Source of the DNA: Guillardia theta CCMP2712 | Lineage: Eukaryota; Cryptophyceae; Pyrenomonadales; Geminigeraceae | Assembly: GCF_000315625.1 (NCBI RefSeq) | Contig: NW_005434630.1 | Coordinates: forward strand, 192,559 to 256,558 | Length of the DNA: 64,000 nt | Direction: 5' to 3' | Shown: in pieces, positions 45,274-55,126 of the stretch | How positions within the stretch are numbered: the stretch's first letter is position 1 | Layout: the number at the start of each line of letters is the position of its first letter | Made by a program: the position numbers and the translations under genes | The notes under the pieces: model-generated | Databases searched by the model: none | The model's input: only the letters and a program-made list of their open reading frames with translations | What the model was told of the DNA's origin: nothing

Positions 45274-46900
45274 CTAAAATAGGGTCCGCTTGGTCCTAGG
45301 AACTACGACTACCGGTACTCTACGCTTCTTATCTGCGATATGATTCTTCGACCGGTCCGAGGCCTGGTTCCGTACCTTGAGGGTCCCCTGAGAAAGAGTC
45401 ATAGGCTTGACATGACGAGGTCTTCGATTCTCATCCAACGCTCTCTGTGAAGTTGATGTAGCTGCTCCCTTGACCTTGACAGGTCCTGTGTCTCCGTAGG
45501 AGCATGCTTGGAGGTGGTCTCGTGCATTCCTTGTATGTCCTCCGCTAAGATGATCATGATAGTACTGTCTTCTTTGATCAGACCCCTTGTTCTCCCATGT
45601 CCATGACTTCAGGGGTGATGCTTCCAATCTCCCCTTGAGCGTAGCCATATCCTACCACCGTGTCATCTGCTGTCCTGTCGTGGACTGATATAAGCTGACT
45701 CGCTTATCTCCTGCTGCCATCCACGAGTCCTAGGTTCTTGCTGTCTTCTTCATGGATGCATTCCGAGGCTCTAAGCATCTGTGCACTTGAGCCACGTCGA
45801 TTACTTGGCATTGTCTGAGGTGAAGCTTCCTCCTATCAGGTGTTTCAACACCCTCCCTTGGCTCTTGTGTGCCGATGCCAGCATTGTTGCTTTGCCGCGC
45901 CTCCATTGACGGTGTCAGGCTTGTCAAATTTGACTATGCCTTTCAAATGGCCTGCTGCGGTTGACTCTTCGCGCGTCGTCGCCGCCGTATTCCCTCCCTT
46001 GCCTAGAGTAGGCGGGAGCTGTTGCTTGACAGCAAGGTGGACTCATGCTTGGTCTCTGGTCGTCTGCCTTGAAGCTGTATGGTCTTGCTCATCAGACTTG
46101 ATATTCCTCTTTCCATAAGCGATCAGCCTCTTGACTTGACTTTCGCAGTAGGGCTGTGCATGGTACTGAAAGGTTCTCCTCAGCGCCCATCAGCACTGAT
46201 GTGCCTGGCGACTTAGGGCCTCCTTCATTTCTGCAGCATCATTTCATAACTTCGATCAAGGTATGTCTTCATCCGATCGTCTGCTTCTTCGTCTTGCGAA
46301 GGCTTGGCGCTTCAAGCTGCCTTTCATTTCTTCAACTCTGCTGTAGAGTTGCTTCGTGACAGTGTCATCACGTCGCCATCACAATATAGTGGCTTGTAAC
46401 GAGGCTTTGGGACGTCTCCCTTCCTCGGTCTTCACAACCTTCAAGCTTTCATCTGCCGTGCTCTAGGCTTGCCGCTTCAATCATCGCGGTGCTTGACCAG
46501 TGGAATCATGAGGTAATTCCTCTCCTCACTGGTTGGCCACGTACAGGCTTTGAGGTTGGATTGAAAACAGCTCTTGTCACTTTTGACATTCAGAGCGACT
46601 TTGATCAGGACTGATCCCTCCATCATCGAGATTTTCTCGCTGTCATGTCACCCCTCAGCTTCTTTGCCACACTCATCATCATGGTGGGAGAGCTATCTGG
46701 TGGCCTCGTCGTCATCTTGTGCGACTCCTGGCTCTGCTCGGGGGATCCCTGTGACTCGTCCATGTCACATGACATAGGGATGATGCGAGGCTCGATGCTG
46801 ATGTCATCATCAGATGTTCTCAGAGGTTCAGCCTGTCATGAAGTTCAGTATTCAGGTATGATAGTGAAAAGATATGATATTCCCTGATTTTGATTGTTCA
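45274..46900 (-). other. Possible multi-exon gene on minus, low confidence
   Basis: Several minus-strand open segments look protein-like. One is 45648-45274 (MATLKGRLEASPLKSWTWEN, ending PRTKRTLF). Another, around 45.9-46.1 kb, includes VKQQLPPTLGKGGNTAATTR and HLKGIVKFDKPDTV. A third, near 46.6-46.85 kb, includes EPLRTSDDDISIEPRIIPMS. They are hydrophilic and rich in Ser/Thr/Lys, without a recognised domain. I could not join them with certain splice sites. This may be a disordered-protein gene or decayed sequence. Confidence 0.25.
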
Positions 46901-48216
46901 TTTAGTGAACCCTCCCTGACTGTCTCTGGTGTCGAACAGATGACCTCAGGCTGAAGTGGGTCCCCTGTGACTTCGCATCGTCCATCTCCCTCCCTGACGA
47001 GGTACAGGGAGCTTGGCTAGGCTTGAGAGGCTTGAGAGGCCATTTTGATATCGGAACCCATGTTTGACTCCAGGCTCAGCTGTTACTACCGTTGTCACTC
47101 CACAGATACTCTCCAGCTGATGTCACTCCGAATGTGAGAGTAAGAGTCCACTGGTTGCCGTGATACAAGGTTTCTCGAGAAATAGAATATCTAGGCACTG
47201 ATATTCTAAAATTTTTAGAATATGTGCAAGAGTCCGACCGTCTGATCAGGGGGACCGTACCGATTGAGTCTTCCGCTGTGCTGCTGCTCAGCTTGCAGTT
47301 CAAGTTGCTCCGAGCGAGGTCCGGTATTCCGTCATTGTCAAAAACAGTGTGACATGCTGAAGTCCAGGATCCAACCCGTAACCCATGCCATCCGCCTCCA
47401 GTCACTGAGCCTGCAGTTGCGGAAGTTCAATGGCAAAGTCCGGGTCCGCTACACTGATGATGATCTTCAGGGCCATGTCACTGTGGCACGCCGCGCCGGC
47501 GGGGGGCAGCCTCCGGGCCCCGGCGGGCTCGACCGCAGGCTGAGCCGAGACTTTTTTTTTCCAACCGCAGTGAACGGCAGTGGAGGGTGATCAGTGTTGG
47601 GGTACTTCAAGGCTTGAAGGAGGGGGTAGGAGCATGAAATTTGAAAAGAGCTCATTTCAAACCCCTTGGCACCACTGCTCTTGAAAAAAAATGGTCCAAT
47701 TGACCCCTGGTTAACTTAAGAGCCTTCTAAGACGGGGGGGGGGTAGGGCTCACTGACTACGGTCACTCACCGGGGACGAGGCGTAGGGGGACTACGACCC
47801 TCCGGGTTGTTAGTACTGTTGGCCACCCCTGCACATCGCCGATAATTTCAGTGAAAACTTTGCTCAACTTGAATGCTGCCCAATGATTTCAAATTAACCA
47901 GAAATATTTGGCCCTGAGTATCCTTGCATTCGAAAGTTCAGCCTCTCCATGCCAAGGTGAGCCGCCGGGTTGAGCAGGCGTAGAATTGACACGGAAGGGA
48001 AAGTGCCAGTGCCAGTGCCAGTACCCGTACCACTGACTACCGCACTACCAGTACCCGTACCCGTACCGACTACCAGTGCCAGTGCCAGTGCCAGTGCCAG
48101 TACCCGTACCCGTACCCGTACCAGTACCAGTACCAGTACCCGTGTGGAAGGAGGGAAGGGTCGTACCTTGTCAACTATAAAACCAGCGAGGGAGGGCGTC
48201 ACGGAGGAGGGTAGCA
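46901..48216. other. Gene-poor spacer upstream of the PhoX-like gene
   Basis: No supported gene. It includes a GC island at 47490-47550 (GGGCCCCGGCGGGCTCGACC), a GGGGTACTTC and GGGGGTAGG pair at 47600-47630, and a poly-G run at 47735-47745. A dense hexamer array ends about 70 nt before the next ATG. Confidence 0.5.
47998..48155. repeat. Interleaved (CCAGTG)n / (CCCGTA)n / (CCAGTA)n hexamers
   Basis: Blocks of CCAGTG, CCCGTA and CCAGTA units alternate in phase over about 155 nt. They lie directly upstream of the PhoX-like start and read as variants of one hexamer, CC(A/C)GT(G/A). The position suggests a promoter or 5' UTR location. Confidence 0.85.
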
Positions 48217-50923
48217 ATGCTGCGGCTGCTGCTTGTCGCATCGCTGTGCTGCTCCTGTGCAGCAAGCACTTACACTGCCACATGGACGGAGCTGTCAGCT
48301 TCCACAGGTGACCAGAAGCACCATGCGAGAGCGACCAACGCTGTCACCATCACACACCCCACTGACGGGCAATGGAAGCCCGCAATCGATTATCACGTCC
48401 TCGCTCGATCGGGAGATACCTTCGGTACCAACATTTTCGGAGCAAACATCGACAAGGATCAAAAAATCATCGCGAAAGATGCTACCAGTGGACTGGCACT
48501 CGTGAGCGCTTACCCAGATTTCACTTCGATCATCAAAGTCGGAGATGTTATTCATAGCATCACGCAATTTGAGGCAACTCCTAACACATTAGGCGTGGAT
48601 GACACGTCTAGCCTCGGAGTTGCGTATCACTCTATCTTGAATCAAGCTGCTGATGGAACGCTTTCTATCAAGTCCACCAAGGCAATCGACATGTCCTCTC
48701 ATCAAGGTGTCTGGAACCCATGCGCTGGTAGCGGTGAGTTGACGGTATCGATGCTGTCCAAGTGTTAGTTGACGGTTCAAATCTTCAGTCTCGCCCTGGT
48801 CCACTCACTTGGGCTCAGAAGAGTATGAGCCAGACGGCAGACTTTGGACAACTTCCACAGGAGCAGGGGCATCCACAGACTACAATTTTCAATCTATGAA
48901 AGCGTACCTATTGTATTATGCAGTTGATCCGACACCAGTTACAACATGGGAGAGTTTGAGGTATGAATATTCGATATCTTCAAGCGATTCTGATCGTGTA
49001 TAATTATGATCACCTCAGGGCCTCCTCGTTCTATCCCTACAACTACGGCTTTCCTTGGGAGGTCACTGTCTACAATGACAAGGACCCGGTATCAGTCAAG
49101 CATTATTCCATGGGAAGAAGAGGCCACGAGCTTTCTTATGTCATGCCTGATAAGGTTGAAATTATCCATCAAACAATGTGCATCTGTAAGGCTGTGATTT
49201 TAGAAAACCGTCTACATCACCGATGATGGGTCGTATAAAGTCTTCACCAAGTATGTCGCAACCACCGCAGGCGATCTTTCCAAGGGCAGACTGTTTTGTG
49301 CAAAATTCACGCAAGTAATATTTGGTTGAATTCGATTGCAACTTGATTGATGACATGTCCTTTCAGACTAAGAGCACAGGAAATGGTGAATTCACAATCG
49401 CATGGAAGGAACTGGTAAAGCATTTGCACAAATATGCGCTGTCTGTTAACCACCTGGTTCAGGCGGGGGAGGTGACAGACGCTGAAATCAAGCAAGCAAT
49501 TGATGCGAAGACAAACTTCACGGTTTTTAGTGCAGAAGTTTATCTCAACATCGCTCTGATTTGGGTTTCAAGGACATGTTCGACACTGTAGTTTACAACA
49601 CCACTACCTCAAAGTGTGTCGAAGACGGTTACTCGGAATACCGAACATCCAGCACTGCTGTAGAGTGCGTCAAAGTCAAGGTGCTTCCCAAATATTTGTG
49701 TTGTCTTGTGTTTACATTTCTTGAATGTGTCTGCAGGCTGGCAAAGAGAAAATTGCATCCCGTCTTGAAACAAGGTTAATCAATTCATTTCTTCTTGAAC
49801 CGTGAATCTGTGAATATCTAGGCGATTTGCAGCAACATTGGATTGCACTATTGAGTTTGAAAAATGGGAGGGAATCACATACAGTCCCTCGCTTGTAAGC
49901 AATCGAAAATAGAGGATCTGTAGTGCTGACTTGCTTGTTTCCAGAACAAAATGTACACAGCAATCAGCAAAGTGGACGGTGGAATGACAGATGCTCTTGG
50001 CGACATTCGATTGCGTGAGTATCGCTGAACAGTTTTTTGACTGGCCGTATGTGATCAATTGCATCAGCCCAGCAGAAGTGCGGTGCAGTGTACGAGCTCG
50101 ACGTTGACAGCAGCACTTACAGTGTGACTGCAATGAGGGTACTCGTACGATTTGACAAGTCTACCACTCCTCATCTGTTTCCAGGGGTTCATCGACGGAG
50201 GAAGTTATGCATCTGGGGTCTGCAGTGCCGATGGTATGTTATGTCGTTTGATTGGCACCCACAGCATGTTCCTCCCCGCCCATCCCCTCCCCTCGTGATC
50301 CTCCTACACCCTTCAACCTCCAACCCCAACTCACCTCTTCGTCTCTCCTTCGGTTGCAGGCCTTGCGAGCCCCGACAACGTCGCTATGATCGAGGATTAC
50401 GGTCAGCTGCTCATCGGAGAAGACACAAGTCAGCTGAAATGCTCATTGTATGTTCTTCCATGTACGCTCATTGTACTTTCAGGCTATCATCAGAATGACT
50501 ACGTGTGGGTCTACGACTTCAACACCAAGAAGAAGACTCGTATCGCTCAAGTTCCCTACGGTGAGTTTGCGCTCCTCATGATGTTCTTTCCGAAAAGGAG
50601 CTGATGGGCGAACAGGAGCTGAGAGCACTTCCCCCTACTGGTACCCCAACATCGGGAAGTTCTCCTACATCACTTTTGTCGTTCAACATCCTTACGGAGA
50701 GAGCGATACCACCATGGTGGAGGACACCGCGTCGACAGGCAAGGCAGGGTACGTGGGTTACATTGGCCCGCTTCCTCCCGTGGGAAGTGTAGCGCGCGAG
50801 GCTGCCACTGCTGCCGCTGTTGTTGCTGCTACCAAGTCTGCATCCTCTGCGTTGGCCCCCTGCTCTGCCTTGGCTGTTGTGACTGTCGCCATGGCCGTCA
50901 TGATGCGCTCCTGGTTTCATTGA
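48217..50923 (+). CDS. PhoX-type (DUF839) phosphatase homologue with signal peptide and GPI-like tail
   Basis: Exon 1 (48217-48733) starts MLRLLLVASLCCSCAAS, a signal peptide. The protein then carries PhoX landmarks across about 10 exons: NPCAGSVSPWSTHLGSEEYE (the family's CAGS-x-TPWGT-x-LSxEE block), YPYNYGFPWEVTV, GRRGHELSYVMPDKKTVYIT then DDG, LASPDNVAMIEDYGQLLIGE then DT, and NDYVWVYDF. The C-terminus has TFVVQHPYGESD and ends in a hydrophobic tail (APCSALAVVTVAMAVMM) after a small/Ser/Ala-rich stretch, as in GPI-anchored proteins. The family hydrolyses phosphate monoesters with Ca/Fe cofactors and is used for scavenging organic phosphate (family knowledge). A cell-surface role is inferred. 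An upstream hexamer array may influence expression. Confidence 0.85.
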
Positions 50924-51537
50924 GTTGGAGTGACGTAGTGTAAGATTGAGTGAAGATGATGAAAAATATCAAGTAGGACCATCGCCCACCCTCCAGTCAT
51001 CTCCAAGTTCGACTGACGTCGTTGAGTCAGTCGGGGTCTAGCACCCCAGCCGCGGGTGCAGCAGTCGTGACGGTCATGTTGCCAAGGCTCCTGGCAGTAG
51101 CAAAGTAATTCCATGGGGCAAGGGAAGAGGTCACCACACCAACCGCACGAGCGACGGCATACGAAAAGCATGGAAGCATCAGGTCCAGGAAGTTCGGCGG
51201 CAGAAGCATCAGCTGCGGCTGCAGCTGTACAGTACTGTTTGATGGAGGCAACAGACCTTCATACTTTTTTTGTACCATCTAGGACAGGGGAGGGATAGAG
51301 GGGTTTCAGAGCTAATCCAATATTTGTATTGACTAAAAATAAGGAGAAAGTTGAAATTTTTTTTTCAACCTTGTCATATTCTTGTAGCGGGGCGGACCTG
51401 GGGCGGACCTGGGGCGGACTCGGATTGGGGATGAGGGTTCGGAAGCTCCACGGGAGGGAAGGAACCGGAGCGGGGAGAGAAAATGAAGGAGAGAGAGGAG
51501 GAGGAGGCGATCTAGACGAAGACACCCTTGTTCAGAG
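50924..51537. other. Spacer with repeated GGGGCGGACCT unit
   Basis: No supported gene. Positions 51390-51425 hold GCGGGGCGGACCTGGGGCGG and one more copy. 51335-51365 holds a poly-T and A/T tract. A GGAGA-rich segment precedes the next ATG. Confidence 0.4.
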
Positions 51538-52257
51538 ATGATCAGCAACAGCAGCAAGCTCTCCCGTGCTCTTCTGCAGATTCTACTTCTCCATGCCGCA
51601 AGCAGCCATGCACACGTACCAACATGCCTTCACTTGAGGGGGGGATCGCAAAAGCCGACGATCGATCCTGAGTACTCGGAGATCTTGCAGAAGGGATCCT
51701 TGCACGCGAGCCAGTCCATGGGGAGCATCGAGACTGAAGACGTTGGAGAGAAGCTGCCATGGCCAGAAGGGTCAGAGAGCAAGAAGGAGAGCTTTCAGAA
51801 GTACCAAGCGCAGTACAAGGAAGCCAAGGACGAGTACAGACAGATGAAGGGCAAACTACAGATAGCAGAGCATCAGCAACAAGTGCAGAAGATAACTTTG
51901 AAGGGTTTGAAATCTTTGGAACCAGAGGCTGATGTGTATCTACCTGTGGGGCGAATGTACGTCAGCACGAACCAGCAAGCGGTATGCATTGATGCATTGT
52001 CTGCTCGCATGACTTGACCGACTCTTGTCCACTAGCTGAGAACCAATCTTGAAGAATCTACAGAAAGGGTGCTCGAGGAGATTGTATGCGAAACTCAGGT
52101 CGCTCCTCCTATTCTCTGACTAGTTCATGAAGAACGGCGGCAGGCCAAGGTAGAGGAATTACAGGGGAAGGTGAAGTCGTTGGAGCTGAAGATGCAGGAG
52201 GTTCTGAACCATGTCTTCCGTGGGAGGTCAGAAGGCAATCTTCTCGTCATGTCCTGA
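51538..52257 (+). CDS. Prefoldin-subunit-1-like protein with signal peptide and LRGG motif
   Basis: Three or more exons. The first starts MISNSSKLSRALLQILLLHA, a signal peptide, followed by PTCLHLRGGSQKPTIDPEYS. The mature part has one coiled helix (KESFQKYQAQYKEAKDEYRQ), then SLEPEADVYLPVGRMYVSTN, close to the beta-hairpin of prefoldin subunit 1. A second helix is split by introns: LRTNLEESTERVLEEI, then AKVEELQGKVKSLELKMQEV. The helix-hairpin-helix order is that of beta-class prefoldins. Cytosolic prefoldin has no signal peptide, so targeting to the plastid or periplastid space is inferred. It ends at TGA 52255-52257. Confidence 0.65.
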
Positions 52258-52812
52258 CTTCATCCAGGTTCCAACTCTTCATGGAAACCTAGAAACTCTG
52301 GCTTTGCAACCATCTCTCCCTGATTATTCCTGAATTTTCTTGTTGACGTTTGATCGAGATCTGTCGACGGGTTCAGTGTATTGTCAGCTCTTCACTGTAT
52401 TAAAAACGTGCAGGAATACAGAAAGTCTGACATAAAACACAATCTGAGAGAATTCCAAAGCTTTAGGCTGTTTAGCTGAACAGCACCGATGCAGAACCTC
52501 CTTTTTCTTCTCTTGCAGCAGATTACACAAAAAAAATGACCCAAAGCAACTAGAGTGACACATCCATATTGTACAGCTCGCGGCATCCAATAAGTAAGGC
52601 ATATGGCGAGCACGATAAACTACAACACAAGCATTCTTCTCGCAGTTGATGATCAAAACAAGCAGCCCTCAGGCAAGTCGAGGCATTTGATCTTTCCGCA
52701 GCACACGGCTCCGCATTCGCAGGAGTTCTGGCAGAGCATGGTTGCCGACCCCTCTGTCACGATACCACACCTGGAAACCGTTCAGTCTCAAGCTGCACGT
52801 ACATCCTCCACT
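52258..52812. other. Convergent spacer
   Basis: No gene supported. It carries the 3' ends of the prefoldin-like and Tudor-knot-like genes. Minus ORFs here are short and lack domain features. Confidence 0.4.
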
Positions 52813-55126
52813 TCACCTGCACTCCAAACGGTATCGCTTGGGGTTGTCGATGTTATCCAGCACCTCTTTAGCGTGCCGAGGGCTTGCTGGAAGAAGGATG
52901 GGGCAGGCAACCCACGACGATCCATGTCTGTTTGACACACAGCACGTGATCCTGCCTCCGATCTCTCCTGGAGCAAGATCGAGGTCAGCCACGCAGACAA
53001 CCGCTTGAAGCTACATACCTGCATTCACTAGGACCAACTTGTCTCCGCACGCTCCTGGAATGGCTTCACTGCCTTCATACCACTGAAAGTTGAGATCTCT
53101 GTTTGTGACAGATGTCATTCTTGCGAGTATCAACACACATCGTCAGCAACCTTCCGTACGACAAAATCCGCAGTTCAACTGTGCTCTCTTCACCACAGAG
53201 CATCGGCTTCTCCTCCACCTCCATTGAAGTTGGGACCATTCTCGCAGTCTTCCAACCATCCTCATCCTGGAGCGCAGGGGCTTTCAGCAAATCTTTGCGC
53301 ACTGTGCATACCAAACAAACCTCAATGTAAGAACTCAACAAATCGTCAGAGTATCCAGAGTTTGAGATGGGTTCCTCTGATGCCGAAGAGAAGTGAAGTG
53401 GAGAAGAATTTGGAGGTCCGGCGGGGCTGCGACGTCATGTGAGTTAGAGTCCCCAGGAAAATGTTGGGAAGTTTCGACCACCTGGAACGATACTGGAGGG
53501 AGCACGAGCCATCCTCTGACAGAGCACCGCAGGGAGGAAGCGAGATCTCTCTGTCTTTCATTGGTGCAACCTGCGCATGTATCAGTCGCTGATCGGAACG
53601 AGCGCAGTCCCTGCACCTGAGGAGTGCAGCAATTGGCCGGAGTGCGAGGTGTGAGAAGCTGCAAACCCTGAAGCAGCAGGTGAGCACCAACGCTGATTCC
53701 AACGGCTGAGTTCACCTTGTAATTTCGGATCCTGTCACTTCCTTTTGGGATCCACTCGTCCTCCTCCGTCGTCCCTCCGACGTAATGTACAAGAACGTGG
53801 TCCTGGCTCGTCTCGACCACATGCGCATCCCACCTGCATTCTACAGTCAACGGTGTACTGATGGCATGCAGGCTCTTCCTACCAGTCACCGTCGGCAAAA
53901 ACTTCAATAGTTTCTCCCGTCTATGGGAAACAAGTCACACATTACACGTGCTAGAAGAGCTGGAAACACCTCGTTGGGGTCTTTGAGATCATTCATCTTC
54001 TCCATCGCGCGGAACCTTTTGGGATTCTGCCTCTGTGCAAATTCCTGCTCACAGCGAATGAGATCGGACATGCCAAGATCCTTGCCCTCTGCTTACCTTG
54101 TCTAATCTGCGTTTGCTGGAAGGATGATTGCCAGAATTGACGTGAACCGTTGCAAACGATGTAGTTGCTCCATGGACGCCGTGGAGGTATCCCTCTCTTA
54201 CAATGCTAGGATTGCACTTGATGACCTTGCGATTGAAATTCTCAGAAAGACATTCACACACAAGGCTGCAGTGCGCACCTGCTTGATGCTCAGACGATTG
54301 GCGTTGTCCATGGTTCCCTTCTGCCCATAGTTTGTGAAACAAGGAACACAAAGACGCCATCTTTGAAATGTGTAAGCCACACAGCTTTCGATCAAAAGAC
54401 CAAATTACCCCTTGAGGCCTTTCCATGAGAATTTCCCAGCATGAATCTTGTCAGTTATCTCTTTCCATCTGTACAAGAAACTGTCAACCTTGCCCCATAC
54501 TCAGAGGAACTGTCGTACCCTCCGGCACGTTGATGAGTCGAATCGAGATCCATGAATCGACCAGAGAAGCAGGAGCCACAATAGGAGCAAGTTCTGCACT
54601 CTAAGGAGAAGGGCGCGCCACCTAGCTTCGCTGACACGTTGAGCATCTTGTAGACACCAACTGAATCTTTGAGGAACGTCATTTGGAACTCTGATACCCC
54701 AGGAACATCCCTTAGCATCATCGGCAGTCCATCCGGACTCTTGGGGAGCGCTGGATTGAAGATAGCATTGTAAGCCACTTGCTCCAACATCCCTGAAGGG
54801 ATGGAATCGATGGTCTTGTCAAAGGCAATCTTATATCGGGTGCATATTGAAATCAGGAGGTCTTGACCGTTGTCTTCAAGATATCGCAAAAATTTGTTCA
54901 CCCAAACATTGGTGTTGACTTCTTCGGGTTCCACTTCTTCTGAAGTCTGTCTGTCTGCATTGTCCGGTGTGCTCAGCAAATACTTGTCATCATGTGCATT
55001 CTTGCGACTCTGAGAGGTTGGTGAGCAATCTTCCAAGGGCAGTCTTGGGCCTGATGGGGGCGCACGCTTCGTGCCATGGGGAGAATCCAGCAAACTCGAA
55101 TCCGAGTGACTTTGCTTGATCATCAT
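52813..55126 (-). CDS. Protein with Tudor-knot/chromo-barrel-like domain, unknown function
   Basis: Exon 1 (55126 downward) starts MMIKQSHSDSSLLDSPHGTK and has a folded-looking part (VNKFLRYLEDNGQDLLISIC) with a Cys-rich patch CRTCSYCGSC. A probable 50-nt intron joins HQRAGG to WKEITDKIHAGKFSWKGLK. Further exons give KGTMDNANRLSIKQ and QEFAQRQNPKRFRAMEKMND. The most informative part is IEVFADGDW-WDAHVVETSQ, then DHVLVHYVGGTTEEDEWIP, a Tudor-knot/agenet-like fold (as in MRG/Esa1 proteins) that binds histone or nucleic acid. The C-terminal exons contain WYEGSEAIPGACGDKLVLVN and VVCVADLDLAPGEIGGRITC, ending NIDNPKRYRLECR at TGA 52813-52815. Chromatin function is plausible but inferred. Some exons (53.1-53.6 kb) are uncertain. 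Confidence 0.6.
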
